Shown: positions 18,151-27,659 of the stretch, in pieces
Layout: the number at the start of each line of letters is the position of its first letter
Numbering within the stretch: the stretch's first letter is position 1
The notes under the pieces: model-generated
The model's input: only the letters and a program-made list of their open reading frames with translations
The model's database searches: none
What the model was told of the DNA's origin: nothing
Source: Thermophilibacter mediterraneus
GTDB taxonomy: Bacteria > Actinomycetota > Coriobacteriia > Coriobacteriales > Atopobiaceae
Length of the DNA: 64,000 nucleotides
Assembly (NCBI RefSeq): GCF_900119385.1
Contig: NZ_FPKO01000007.1
Span: 1-64,000, forward strand
Direction: 5' to 3'
Translations under genes and position numbers: made by a program

Positions 18151-18596
18151 GCGCTCGCCCCCTCCACGCGCCCCTCGATTGTGGAGCGCAGCCGGCCGAC
18201 GATGCGCACGAGCTCGGAGGCGTCGCGGTCGCCGAGCTCCCCGAGGGTCGACGCGAGGCCGGCGAGGGCCTCCCTGCGGCGCGAATCGGCCAGGGACCGG
18301 CCGGCGTCGGTGAGGGCCACCTCGACGGCGCGCCGGTCGCGCGCGGAGTGGCTCCTGGTCACGAGGCCCTTCTCCTCGAGGGAGCGCAGGATGTTCGCGA
18401 CGCGGGCGCTCGACACGTGCGCCGAGGCCGAGAGCTCGCCGGGGGAGAGGGGGCCGTCGGCCCGCGCGAGCTCGTTGAGCACGGCCATCTCGCCGCGGAG
18501 CTCGTTGACGACCATGGGCCCGAGGGCCTTCCCGATGCCCTTGAGCTCCGCGACGAGCCGCAAGGCGAGCTCGTCGTAGGGTGAGGTGTCCTCCAT
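18147..18596 (-). CDS. MarR-family transcriptional regulator
   Basis: This 149-residue winged-helix regulator probably represses the two ABC exporter genes that follow. The helix-turn-helix lies around LSPGELSASAHVSSARVANI, with the wing and its typical D-R pair at SARDRRAVEVALTDAGR. Its stop overlaps the ABC start by four bases (ATGA), so the three genes form one operon. This arrangement usually means the regulator senses the exported compound and controls its own promoter. The ribosome-binding site GGAGAA precedes the ATG. The divergent region towards nadA holds the promoter. Confidence 0.9.
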   Translation of the reverse strand: MEDTSPYDELALRLVAELKGIGKALGPMVVNELRGEMAVLNELARADGPLSPGELSASAHVSSARVANILRSLEEKGLVTRSHSARDRRAVEVALTDAGRSLADSRRREALAGLASTLGELGDRDASELVRIVGRLRSTIEGRVEGASA

Positions 18597-18718
18597 CCGA
18601 TTCTCCTAACACTAGAAGCCGCTAACGGTGTGAGATAGTACCCGGGCCGCGAGCTTGGCTTTCATTCAGGCATCGCCGCCACGACGTCTTCACATCGGCT
18701 GCCCGGCCCGTCTCGGCT

Positions 18719-18805
18719 CGCCGTGTACCGAGGCCGACCGCGCACACCCTCGCTTTCACGCTGCCAGAAGGGGCGCAAACGGAAGGTGTGCGCGGTCGGC
18801 TCCGC
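18719..18805. repeat. 87-bp palindromic element, copy A
   Basis: It has perfect 16-bp arms GCCGACCGCGCACACC (18733-18748) and GGTGTGCGCGGTCGGC (18785-18800). The outer left flank CGCCGTGTACCGAG is also shared with copy B. An almost identical element lies in the opposite orientation at 59331-59417. Here it sits between divergent marR and nadA. Confidence 0.85.
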
Positions 18806-18828
18806 GACCCCGGCCCATCTCAACTGTC

Positions 18829-18856
18829 TTGTCACCTGTCAAGCAAGCTGTATACT
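18829..18856 (+). promoter_or_regulatory. nad operon promoter overlapped by a probable NiaR operator
   Basis: A strong sigma-70-type promoter is visible: TTGTCA (18829-18834), 16-bp spacer, TATACT (18851-18856). The imperfect palindrome TTGTCACCTGTCAA (18829-18842) covers the -35 box. NiaR family repressors use niacin as co-repressor and bind short palindromes at nad promoters. The operon's last gene encodes such a protein, so autoregulation is likely. The assignment of this palindrome to NiaR is inference. Confidence 0.65.
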
Positions 18857-18890
18857 GTCTGGGTTCGTCACCGCCGTCGAGGGGAGTCCC

Positions 18891-19820
18891 ATGCTGACCG
18901 ACGAGCTGCGCGCCGAGGTGGCGCGCCTCAAGCGCGAGCGCGATGCCGTGGTCCTGGCGCACTACTACGTCCCGACCGAGGTCCAGGAGCTGGCGGACCA
19001 CGTGGGCGACTCGTTCGCGCTCGCGCGGCTCGCGACCACGCTCCCGGCCTCGACGCTTGTCTTCGCGGGCGTCAGCTTCATGGCCGAGAGCGCAAAGCTC
19101 CTCTCTCCCGAGAGGGCCGTCCTCATGCCCGACCCGACCGCGGACTGCCCGATGGCGCACATGGTTCGCCGCTCCACCGTCGAGGCGGCGCGGGAGAGGT
19201 ACGGCGACGACCTCGCCGTGGCCTGCTACGTCAACTCCACGGCCGAGGCGAAGTCCTGGTCGGACGTGTGCGTGACCTCATCCAACGCGGTGCGCATCGT
19301 GTCGGCCCTGCCGCAGCGCAACGTGCTCTTCGTGCCGGACCGCCACCTCGGCGCCTACGTGGCGAGCCAGGTGGCGGAGAAGAACGTGATCTTGAACGAC
19401 GGGTTCTGCCCCATCCACCGGGACATCTCCGCCGCCGAGGTGTCGGCGCTCAAGGAGGAGCTCCCCGGGGCGCCGGTGCTCGCCCACCCCGAGTGCGGCC
19501 CCGAGGCGATGGCGCTCGCGGACTTCGCGGGCTCGACGTCGCAGATCATCGACGCCGCGGCGGCCTCTGACGCGCGCGACCTCATCATCCTCACGGTCGA
19601 CGGCGTCCGCGGCGAGCTCGAGCGCCGCTGCGCCGGCAGCGGCAAGCGCTTCCACTTCCCGGCAACGAGGCCCGTGTGCCCCGACATGGCGCGCATCACG
19701 GTGGACCGCCTCGTGGCGTGCCTGCGCGACGGCACGGGCGAGGTGGGGCTGCCGGAGCCCGCGGTCGCCGACGGCGCGCGCCGCGCGCTGAGGCGCATGC
19801 TCGAGCTGGGGGCCCGCTGA
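18891..19820 (+). CDS. nadA: Quinolinate synthase
   Basis: NadA condenses iminoaspartate (from NadB) with dihydroxyacetone phosphate to give quinolinate, the de novo NAD precursor. It is an oxygen-sensitive 4Fe-4S enzyme. The 309 residues match the short, three-domain type. Conserved elements include AHYYVPTEVQELADHVGDS, the CYVNSTAE segment, HPEC and the late cysteine region RPVCPDMA. Cluster cysteines are expected in the C-Y-V-N, HPEC and VCPDM segments. The ATG is chosen by the homology start and the upstream GAGGGGAG. The stop overlaps the nadB start (TGATG). Confidence 0.93.
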   Translation: MLTDELRAEVARLKRERDAVVLAHYYVPTEVQELADHVGDSFALARLATTLPASTLVFAGVSFMAESAKLLSPERAVLMPDPTADCPMAHMVRRSTVEAARERYGDDLAVACYVNSTAEAKSWSDVCVTSSNAVRIVSALPQRNVLFVPDRHLGAYVASQVAEKNVILNDGFCPIHRDISAAEVSALKEELPGAPVLAHPECGPEAMALADFAGSTSQIIDAAAASDARDLIILTVDGVRGELERRCAGSGKRFHFPATRPVCPDMARITVDRLVACLRDGTGEVGLPEPAVADGARRALRRMLELGAR

Positions 19821-21160
19821 TGTGGGACACCGGGGACGGGGGGAGTGTCACCGCTCCGTCCCCCTCGTCCCACGTCATCGACTGCGACGTGGTCATCGTC
19901 GGCTGCGGGGTGGCGGGGCTCTACTGCGCCCTCAACCTGCCGGCGGCGCTCAACGTGGTCCTGCTCTCGAAGGGCGCCGTCGACGAGTGCGACTCCATGC
20001 TCGCGCAGGGCGGCATCTGCGTCCTGCGCGACGCGGGCGACTACGAGGCGTTCTTCGAGGACACGCTGCGCGCGGGTCACTACGAGAACCGGCTCGAGAG
20101 CGTCGACCTCATGATCCGCGCGAGCCGTCCGATCATCGACGACCTCATCAAGCGCGGCGTGCGCTTCGCCCGCACGGCGGACGGCGACCTGGACTACACG
20201 CGCGAGGGGGCGCACTCCCGCCCCCGCATCGTCTACCACGAGGACATAACGGGCGAGGAGATAACCACGCACCTGCTGGCCTGCGTGCGCGCGCTGCCTC
20301 ACGCGCAGATCCTCGAGCGCACCTGCATGACGGACCTCATCGAGGGCTTCGACGCCTCCGGTCGCCGCGTCTGCCGCGGCGTGGTCGCCACGGGCGAGAA
20401 GGACGAGCGCCTGGAGATCCACGCGGACGCGACGGTCTTCGCAACGGGTGGGGTCGGCGGGCTCTACGCCCACTCCACCAACTTCGGCTGCCTCACGGGG
20501 GACGGCTGCAGGGTCGCCGCCGAGCACGGGGTCCTGCTCGAGCACATGGACTACGTGCAGATCCACCCCACCACGCTCTGGAGCGAGCGCCCCGGCCGCG
20601 CCTTCCTCATCTCCGAGTCCGCGCGCGGGGAGGGCGCCGTCCTGCTGAACGACGAGGGCGAGCGCTTCGTGGACGAGCTGCAGCCGCGCGACGTGGTCTC
20701 GGCGGCGATCCTCGCCGAGATGGCGCGGACGGGCGCCGAGCACGTGTGGCTCTCGTTCGAGCGGGTGCCGCGCGAGCAGATCGAGGGGCACTTCACGCAC
20801 ATCCTCGAGCACTGCCTCGAGGAGGGGTACGACATCCGGCGCGAGCCCATACCGGTGGTGCCCGCGCAGCACTACTTCATGGGCGGCATCCACGTGGACG
20901 CCGACTCCGAGACCACGCTCCCGCACCTCTTCGCCTGCGGCGAGACCTGCTGCAACGGCGTGCACGGGCGCAACCGCCTGGCGTCCAACAGCCTGCTCGA
21001 GTCGCTCGTCTTCGCGCAGCGGGCGGCAGACAAGATCATGCGCGACCGCTTCGCCGAGGACACGGCGGCTCAGCTCGCCGCCGCGGCGCGGGCGCGCTCC
21101 CGCTTCATCGCGGGGTCGCGGGACGTGACCGACGTGGCGCTGCTCACCGGCGCCGAGTGA
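19820..21160 (+). CDS. nadB: L-aspartate oxidase
   Basis: NadB is a flavoprotein that oxidises L-aspartate to iminoaspartate and passes it to NadA; fumarate can accept the electrons under anaerobic conditions. The FAD-binding motif is CDVVIVGCGVAGLYCALNL, and the fumarate reductase-like core includes HIHPTTL-type and RGEGAVLLN segments plus the C-terminal HGRNRLASNSLLESLVF. It has 446 residues, shorter than the E. coli enzyme at its C-terminus. Residues 2-17 are translated from a GGGGAC-family repeat (19821-19872), which stays in frame. An internal GTG start at the FAD motif is an alternative. Confidence 0.9.
   Translation: MWDTGDGGSVTAPSPSSHVIDCDVVIVGCGVAGLYCALNLPAALNVVLLSKGAVDECDSMLAQGGICVLRDAGDYEAFFEDTLRAGHYENRLESVDLMIRASRPIIDDLIKRGVRFARTADGDLDYTREGAHSRPRIVYHEDITGEEITTHLLACVRALPHAQILERTCMTDLIEGFDASGRRVCRGVVATGEKDERLEIHADATVFATGGVGGLYAHSTNFGCLTGDGCRVAAEHGVLLEHMDYVQIHPTTLWSERPGRAFLISESARGEGAVLLNDEGERFVDELQPRDVVSAAILAEMARTGAEHVWLSFERVPREQIEGHFTHILEHCLEEGYDIRREPIPVVPAQHYFMGGIHVDADSETTLPHLFACGETCCNGVHGRNRLASNSLLESLVFAQRAADKIMRDRFAEDTAAQLAAAARARSRFIAGSRDVTDVALLTGAE
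19821..19872. repeat. GGGGAC-family palindromic repeat, copy 2, inside the nadB start
   Basis: The element runs TGTGGGACACCGGGGACGGG through GTGTCACCGCTCCG to CCCTCGTCCCAC. It begins one base after the first base of the nadB ATG and is read in frame, coding for the peptide WDTGDGGSVTAPSPSS. A hairpin here would hide the start codon in mRNA. Confidence 0.8.
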
Positions 21161-21234
21161 CGGCGCGACGCCGGCGAGGGACGGGTCCCGCCGATGCCGC
21201 GGTAGCAGCCACAGACACAGGATTGGAGACTACG

Positions 21235-22086
21235 ATGACCGACCCGATGATCCAGCTCGAGATGGACGACCACATCCGCGCGGCGCTCAGGGAGGACATG
21301 CCCTTCGGTGACGTCTCGACCACGGCCGTCATGCCCGACGCGCGCCCCGGCCGCGTCCACCTCATCGCCAAGGCCCGGGGGGTGATCGCCGGGCTCTCGG
21401 TCTTCTCGCGCGTCTTCGAGCTGCTGGACCCGTCCGCCCGCGTCGAGGCGAGCGTCGTCGACGGCGAGCGCGTCGAGGCGGGGGAGCACCTCGCCACCGT
21501 GGAGGCCGACGTCCGCGCGCTGCTGGAGGGGGAGCGCACCGCGCTCAACTACCTGCAGCGCATGAGCGGCATCGCGACCTACACGGCGAGCGTCGTCGCG
21601 GGGCTCGCCGGCACGTCGACCACGCTCGTGTGCACCCGCAAGACCACGCCGGGCATGCGGCTCTTCGAGCGCGAGGCGGTGCGCCTCGGCGGCGGGTCGC
21701 TCCACCGCTTTGGCCTCTCCGACGGGGTGCTCCTCAAGGACAACCACATCGACGCTGCGGGCGGCGTGGCGCACGCCGTCGCATGCGCCCGGGGCGCCGC
21801 CCCCTTCGTGGACAAGGTCGAGGTGGAGTGCGAGACCCTCGACATGGTGCGCGAGGCGGTGGAGGCCGGCGCCGACGTCATCATGCTCGACAACATGACC
21901 CACGACCAGATGGCCGAGGCCGTGCGCCTCGTTGGCGGGCGCGCCCAGACCGAGGCGTCGGGCAACGTGGACGCCTCCAACGTGGCGTCCTACGCCGACC
22001 TGGGCGTCGACTTCGTCTCGTGCGGCGCGCTCACGCACTCGGCGCCGATCCTCGACCTCTCCCTCAAGCACCTCGTGGTGCTGTGA
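21235..22086 (+). CDS. nadC: Nicotinate-nucleotide pyrophosphorylase (carboxylating)
   Basis: NadC converts quinolinate and PRPP to nicotinate mononucleotide with loss of CO2, the third de novo NAD step. The 283 residues show the signature CTRKTTPGMRLFEREAVRLG, the LKDNHID segment and the VDKVEVECETLD barrel strand. The start follows GGATTGGAGAC. There is a 74-bp gap after nadB. The stop overlaps the niaR start (TGATG). Confidence 0.94.
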   Translation: MTDPMIQLEMDDHIRAALREDMPFGDVSTTAVMPDARPGRVHLIAKARGVIAGLSVFSRVFELLDPSARVEASVVDGERVEAGEHLATVEADVRALLEGERTALNYLQRMSGIATYTASVVAGLAGTSTTLVCTRKTTPGMRLFEREAVRLGGGSLHRFGLSDGVLLKDNHIDAAGGVAHAVACARGAAPFVDKVEVECETLDMVREAVEAGADVIMLDNMTHDQMAEAVRLVGGRAQTEASGNVDASNVASYADLGVDFVSCGALTHSAPILDLSLKHLVVL

Positions 22087-22634
22087 TGGCGACCTCGGCT
22101 GGCGACGAGCGCCGCGGGCGGCTCGTGGCGCTGCTCGCGGGGGAGAGCGGGCCCGTGAGCGGGTCGGCGCTCGCCGAGCGGCTCGGGGTGAGCCGTCAGG
22201 TGGTCGTCCAGGACGTGGCGCTCCTGCGCGAGCGGGGCGAGAGGATCGTGTCGACGAACCGCGGCTACGTCCTGGGACGTGCGCCCGCGCGTCCCACGAG
22301 GCTCTTCAAGTGCCGCCACACCGCCGACCAGGCCGCCGACGAGCTCACCTGCATCGTCGACCTCGGGGGGCGCGTGGAGGACGTCTTCGTGAACCATCGG
22401 GTCTACGGGAAGGTGTCCTCCGCGCTCGAGATAGCGAGCCGCCGCGACGTGGGGCGGTTCGTGTCCGAGCTCGCCTCCGGGGTGTCGTCCCCCCTGCTCG
22501 AGGTCACGAGCGGCTACCACTTCCACCACGTGAGCGCGGAGAGCGAGGCCGTCCTCGACGAGGTCGAGCGCGCCCTCGCCGCGCGCGGCTACCTCGTGGA
22601 GCCCACGGCCTACGAGGCCCGGGCGTTTCGCTGA
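22086..22634 (+). CDS. niaR: NiaR-type transcriptional repressor of NAD biosynthesis
   Basis: The 182-residue protein has an N-terminal winged helix (HTH_11; SGSALAERLGVSRQVVVQDV) and a C-terminal 3H domain, named for three histidines, that binds niacin. Visible histidines are in FKCRHTADQ, VNHRVYGK and YHFHHVSAE. Family members shut off nad genes when niacin is plentiful. Being the last gene of nadABC, translationally coupled to nadC, it probably regulates its own operon through the palindrome at 18829-18842. Confidence 0.9.
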   Translation: MATSAGDERRGRLVALLAGESGPVSGSALAERLGVSRQVVVQDVALLRERGERIVSTNRGYVLGRAPARPTRLFKCRHTADQAADELTCIVDLGGRVEDVFVNHRVYGKVSSALEIASRRDVGRFVSELASGVSSPLLEVTSGYHFHHVSAESEAVLDEVERALAARGYLVEPTAYEARAFR

Positions 22635-22638
22635 GCGC

Positions 22639-22689
22639 GTGGGACACCGGGGACGGGGGGAGTGTCACCGCCCCCGCCCCCTGTCCCAT
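22639..22689. repeat. GGGGAC-family palindromic repeat, copy 3
   Basis: Starts GTGGGACACCGGGGACGGGG, core GTGTCACCGC, ends CCTGTCCCAT. It lies four bases after the niaR stop codon, in the 109-bp gap before the next gene, whose own -10-like box (TATACT, 22703-22708) follows. Confidence 0.75.
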
Positions 22690-22743
22690 CCCGCCGTTTG
22701 GGTATACTCCCTTGGAACTGCAGGGCAGACGAAGTGGAGCCGC

Positions 22744-23698
22744 ATGGAAGACGGGAGCGTCATCAGCGACCTTGAGCCCTCGATCCCGCGCACGCCCGCT
22801 CAGGCCGTGCTGCGCATAGTCTCGATTCTCATGGGCGTCATCGGGGCGGTCGCCCTCGTGGGCGGCGTGATCGTGCTGGCGGCAAACGTCATGGGGCGCC
22901 TGCCGGGCGGGGACATCTGGACCGTGGCGACCTTCGGCGTGATGATCGTGGTCGCGTCGGGGCTTCTCCTGCTCACGGCCGTCCTCGGCATCATGGCATC
23001 GAACAACTCGGCGCGCGTCGAGCCGTATCGGTTCCTGTGCTACCTGGTCGGCCTCGCCGTGCTCGTGGCCATCGTGTGGGGCTGGGGCATGGGAACGTTC
23101 ATCCTCTTCAACCCCATCGTCCTCACCACCACCATCGTCTACGTGCTCGTCTGCTCCCGCCTCGCGGACAAGGTCAAGGAGGAGCACGACAAGGGCGTGA
23201 AGGGGGAGACGTTCCTGCGCTCGCGCCACCAGCGCGTCCTGCACCTGCTCTCGGACATCATCATCCTCAAGGGCGTGATCACGCTCGTGGTCGTCATCGT
23301 GCTGGGGGCGGCGCTCGTGGTCTACGGCGAGGGGGAGCGCGCCGTCATCTCGGGCGTCCCCGTCACCGTGAGCGGGCAGGTCTTCGCGCTGCTCGTGACG
23401 GGCGGCCTCGCCTCCGGGCTCAACGTGCTCGCGGGGTGCCTGGGCATCCGGGGCGCGAACCGCCCCCAGAAGGTCGTGCCGTTCCTCGTGATCGCCGCGC
23501 TCTCGGTGGCGATGGACCTCGTCCAGGTTGTGAGCGCCCTCATCGGGCGCGGGGTGATGGACGTCGCGTTCGACGTGCTCCTGGACCTGCTGTTCATGGG
23601 GTCGTGCCTCTACCTCGCCGTGCGCGTGATGCGTCAGCCCACGCCCGAGGAGCTCGCCGCGGCGGCGGGCGTGGCGCTCGTCCCCGACGACGAGGCGT

Positions 23699-23700
<2 letters not shown>
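22744..23700 (+). CDS. Multi-pass membrane protein of unknown function
   Basis: I do not recognise this 318-residue protein. It is strongly hydrophobic, with about eight predicted membrane helices in two clusters. The first includes LRIVSILMGVIGAVALVGG and WTVATFGVMIVVASGLLLL, and the second starts at LSDIIILKGVITLVVVIVLG. A charged cytoplasmic loop (SRLADKVKEEHDKGVKGET) separates them, and a short acidic tail follows. The two halves may be an old duplication. It lies between two palindromic repeats and appears to be a single-gene unit. A GGAGC ribosome-binding site precedes the ATG. Confidence 0.75.
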
Positions 23701-24586
<886 letters not shown>

Positions 24587-24592
<6 letters not shown>

Positions 24593-24636
24593 CAGGGGGA
24601 CGGAGCGGTGACACGCCCCCCGTCCCCCTGTCACAC
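24587..24636. repeat. GGGGAC-family palindromic repeat, copy 5
   Basis: GTGTGACAGGGGGACGGAGC to CCCCCTGTCACAC, core GGTGACACGCC. It supplies the stop codon of the broken amylase and ends two bases from the stop of the convergent peptidase gene. Its core is in the opposite orientation to copies 1-4. Confidence 0.8.
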
Positions 24637-24637
24637 G

Positions 24638-26056
24638 CTAGAGGTCGAGCTCCATCAGGCGCGCGATGGCCACGATGTAGATCCTGAGGGCCTGGCGCAG
24701 GCTCTCCTCGGAGATGGCCTCGTCGGGCCCGTGCTCGATGCCGGCCCAGGCGGGACGCTCCTCGTCCGTCACGTTGGGTCCGAAGGCGCAGGCCCGGGCG
24801 AAGTGGCGCGCGTAGGTGCCGCCGCCGATGGTGTAGGCCTCCGCGGGCTCGCCGGAGTACTCGGCGTACGTGGCGAGAAGGGCCTGGATCTCGGGGCCGT
24901 CCGGGCTCTGGTAGAACGGAGCGTCGCTCGAGAGCTGCTCGAACGCGCAGCCGCGCTCGGCGCCGAGCTCCTCGAGGCGCGCGGTGATCGCGGCGTCGGT
25001 CGTGGTCGTGGGATAGCGGCAGTCCACGGTCTGGGTGAAGCGGCCGCCCTCGGTGCGCACGACGCCCGCCACGCAGGTGAGGTCGCCGAACTTGTCGTCG
25101 GTGGCGGCGATGCCGGAGGCGCGGCCGTAGGCGTCCTCGGTCAGGGTGACGAGCAGCTCGAGGAAGCTGCGCTCCCCCTCGCCGGCGAGGTCGTGCGCGA
25201 GCAGGTAGCGCGCGAGCACGCCGATGGCGTTCACGGTGCCCTCCGGCATCGAGGCGTGGCCTCCGATGCCGGTGGCGACGATGCGCGCGAGGCCCTCGCC
25301 CGCGGGCTCGACCTCGATGCGATCGCCCTCTGGCAGCGTCGCGGCGTCGGCGCGCACGGTCGCGGTGGCGCGGCCGCAGATGGCGTTGGGGACGGTGCCC
25401 CCGTCGAGCTCCACGATCTTCTCGCCCGCTACCTCGCCGGACGTGAAGCGTCCCTGGTAGAGGCCCTTCTCGCCGCAGATGAGCGGGAAGTCGGCGTCGG
25501 GGGAGAAGCAGAAGAGCGGCTCGGGGTAGCGCTCGAGGTAGTACGGCACGTCGCCCATGCCGGTCTCCTCGTTGTTGCCGATGATGCAGCGCAGCGTGTA
25601 GGGGAGCTCCTCGCCGGCCGCCGCGCGGCGCGCGAAGAAGTGGGCGGCGTAGAGCGACAGCACGAAGGGGCCCTTGTCGTCCTGGACGCCGCGCCCGATG
25701 AGGTAGCCCTCCCTGCGCGTGACCTCGAGGGCGGGGTAGCTCCAGCCGAGGCCGACCGGCACGATGTCGGTGTGGGCGATGGTGGCGAGGTAGCGCTCGG
25801 GGCCTGAGGCGCCGGGCACGTCGCCGAAGCCGAGGCGGCCGTCGACGTCGGTGACCTGGAGGCCCAGGCGCTCGGCCATCCGCTCGGCCTCGACGAGCGC
25901 GGCGTTGGACGCCGGGCCCCACGGCTTTCCGGGCTCGGCCGCCGCGAGGTCCTCGACGGACTCGTGGCGCACGAGGCGGTCGATGTCGGCGACGACGTCC
26001 TCCCAGACCTCGTCGACGAAGGTGTCTACGTCTTTCTTGAACTGCTCGTTTACCAT
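24638..26056 (-). CDS. M20 family dipeptidase (PepV/Sapep-like)
   Basis: This cytosolic di-zinc peptidase probably cleaves dipeptides taken up by the cell. The metal-binding motifs are AHTDIVPVG, GVQDDKGPF and NNEETGMGD. The lid domain includes IGGHASMPEG, and the final histidine region is YTIGGGTYARHF followed by HGPDEAIS. It has 472 residues, as in PepV. The start at 26056 follows GAGGAGGGCAC. The product of peptide uptake can feed amino acid fermentation, a common lifestyle of such anaerobes. Substrate preference is inferred from the family. Confidence 0.9.
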   Translation of the reverse strand: MVNEQFKKDVDTFVDEVWEDVVADIDRLVRHESVEDLAAAEPGKPWGPASNAALVEAERMAERLGLQVTDVDGRLGFGDVPGASGPERYLATIAHTDIVPVGLGWSYPALEVTRREGYLIGRGVQDDKGPFVLSLYAAHFFARRAAAGEELPYTLRCIIGNNEETGMGDVPYYLERYPEPLFCFSPDADFPLICGEKGLYQGRFTSGEVAGEKIVELDGGTVPNAICGRATATVRADAATLPEGDRIEVEPAGEGLARIVATGIGGHASMPEGTVNAIGVLARYLLAHDLAGEGERSFLELLVTLTEDAYGRASGIAATDDKFGDLTCVAGVVRTEGGRFTQTVDCRYPTTTTDAAITARLEELGAERGCAFEQLSSDAPFYQSPDGPEIQALLATYAEYSGEPAEAYTIGGGTYARHFARACAFGPNVTDEERPAWAGIEHGPDEAISEESLRQALRIYIVAIARLMELDL

Positions 26057-26159
26057 GTGCCCTCCTCGGGGTCGTGCGGCGCTGCCGCGGCTGATCCGCC
26101 GTCCATCATAGCGCGCGACGGGCATCGGGTCGGCACGGGGCCGCGCGTGCCCGGCGCGC

Positions 26160-26268
26160 GTGCGGGTTGCGGACGGTTTTGCGGCACAGAGCGACCGCAA
26201 CCAGCACGGACTTGGGCTGCGTGCGGGTTGCGGACGGTTCTTCTCTCCAGAGCGACCGCAACCCGCAC
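26160..26268. repeat. Two tandem hairpin units
   Basis: Unit 1 (26160-26207) and unit 2 (26221-26268) both run GTGCGGGTTGCGGACGGTT, a variable middle, then AGAGCGACCGCAACC(C/A)GCAC. The ends of each unit are complementary, so each folds on itself. They lie between the peptidase start and the hemolysin-III stop. Confidence 0.8.
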
Positions 26269-26328
26269 GTTCCCGCGACCCTCCGCCTGCGGGTCCGTCC
26301 CCTCGGCCCCGGGCCGGTTGCGCGGGGG

Positions 26329-27030
26329 CTACACCACGAAGAGCAGCGCGGAGAGCGTGATGCAGACGCTTCCGGCGAGCGTGAACAGGTGGAAGACGAA
26401 GTGCAGGTACGGAACCCTCTTGATGGCGTAGAAGACCGCGCCGACCGTGTAGCTGAGCCCGCCGGCGAGCAGCAGCCAGAACGCGGGCGGGGCGAGCAGC
26501 TCCCAGAGGTCGCCGATGTGGAAGACCACGAGCCAGCCCATGAGCACGTAGATCGCGGCCGTGAGCCAGGCGGGCTGGCGCTCGCGCAGCAGGCACTCGG
26601 CGACGATGCCCACGGCGGCGACCGCCCAGACGGCGCAGCACAGCGTGACGCCGCCTCGGTCGGCCAGCGTGATGAGCGAGAAGGGCGCGTAGCTCCCGGC
26701 GATGAGGAGGTAGATGCCGCAGTGGTCGAGCACCCGGAACACCGCCTTCGCCCGCTCGGGCGCGATCGCGTGGTAGAGCGTCGAGAACAGGTACTCGACG
26801 ATGAGCGAGATGCCCATCAGCAGCGCAGCGGCAAGGCGCACGCCGCCGCCGTGGCTCACCGCCACCACGATGAGCAGCACGAGCGCGGCGATGGAGAGCA
26901 GCACGCCGACGCCGTGCGAGACCGAGTTGGCGATCTCCTCGCCGAGGGAGTAGAGCTTCCTGCGCACGGGCCCCCCGCCCGGCGCGGTGGCGGCCTCGAC
27001 GGGCGACGGCGCTGGTGTGACGTCTGCCAT
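26329..27030 (-). CDS. Hemolysin III / PAQR-family membrane protein
   Basis: This 233-residue, seven-helix membrane protein belongs to the hemolysin III (YqfA/PAQR-like) family, thought to act on membrane lipids. Family marks are EEIANSVSHGVGV near the start, STLYHA after helix 2, DHCGIYLLIAGSYAPF in the middle and PYLHFVFHLFTLAGS near the end. The scattered histidines and aspartate form the metal site in PAQR proteins. The start at 27030 is chosen for its GAGGAGGAG ribosome-binding site. The cellular role is not established for most bacterial members. Confidence 0.88.
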   Translation of the reverse strand: MADVTPAPSPVEAATAPGGGPVRRKLYSLGEEIANSVSHGVGVLLSIAALVLLIVVAVSHGGGVRLAAALLMGISLIVEYLFSTLYHAIAPERAKAVFRVLDHCGIYLLIAGSYAPFSLITLADRGGVTLCCAVWAVAAVGIVAECLLRERQPAWLTAAIYVLMGWLVVFHIGDLWELLAPPAFWLLLAGGLSYTVGAVFYAIKRVPYLHFVFHLFTLAGSVCITLSALLFVV

Positions 27031-27130
27031 GGGTGTCTCCTCCTCAGGGGGCGTGTCGCGTTCGAGGGTATAATGACCCCTGCCGTCAGTTGCTGACAGC
27101 ATACCCTTACCCGACGCCGAGGAGCCGTCC

Positions 27131-27631
27131 TTGAGAAAAACGACGTTCATAGGAAACTTTGTCGCGTGGGTGGCCGTCGCCGCGCTCTGCATCGCGTTTC
27201 TCGCCTGGTACCACATGAGCGACGCGGGGGTCGTCTCCGCCGCGCTCGCGGGCTCGTCGCTCGTTCAGCTGGGCGTGGTGCTGGCGTCGCCGGCCCTCCT
27301 CTACGCCATGGGCGTGGTGCTCGGCCTCTTGCTCGTGTGGTTCAAGCGCATCCTGATGGGCAGGGTCGCCAAGCGCGCCTGCCGCGCCGTCGGCATCGCG
27401 CTCGCCGTGCTGCTCGCGCTCGCGGCGGTCCCGGTCTTCTCTCCCGACTCGGGCGGGGCGTTTTTGGGGGTCAGCGTGGTCGTGATCTACGTCACCCGCG
27501 CGGCGCCCATCCTCATCATGGTGTTCGGCCTGCTCTACGCCCTCGGGTGCGCGGGCGTGGACGCGTCCAAGAGGGGGCCGTTCGCCAAGTACCTGCCGGA
27601 TGACGACGAGAAGGACGGCCGCGCCGCGTAG
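27131..27631 (+). CDS. Small membrane protein, TTG start
   Basis: I do not recognise this 166-residue protein. It has about four membrane helices (for example FVAWVAVAALCIAFLAW and LLYAMGVVLGLLLVW) and an acidic tail. The start codon appears to be TTG at 27131, preceded by GAGGAG; no ATG or GTG nearby fits. A second four-helix protein follows after 28 bp. The pair probably forms a two-gene operon with a shared role in the membrane. Confidence 0.7.
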   Translation: MRKTTFIGNFVAWVAVAALCIAFLAWYHMSDAGVVSAALAGSSLVQLGVVLASPALLYAMGVVLGLLLVWFKRILMGRVAKRACRAVGIALAVLLALAAVPVFSPDSGGAFLGVSVVVIYVTRAAPILIMVFGLLYALGCAGVDASKRGPFAKYLPDDDEKDGRAA

Positions 27632-27659
27632 CGCGCCGTCGCACGAGGGGGTCTGTGCC

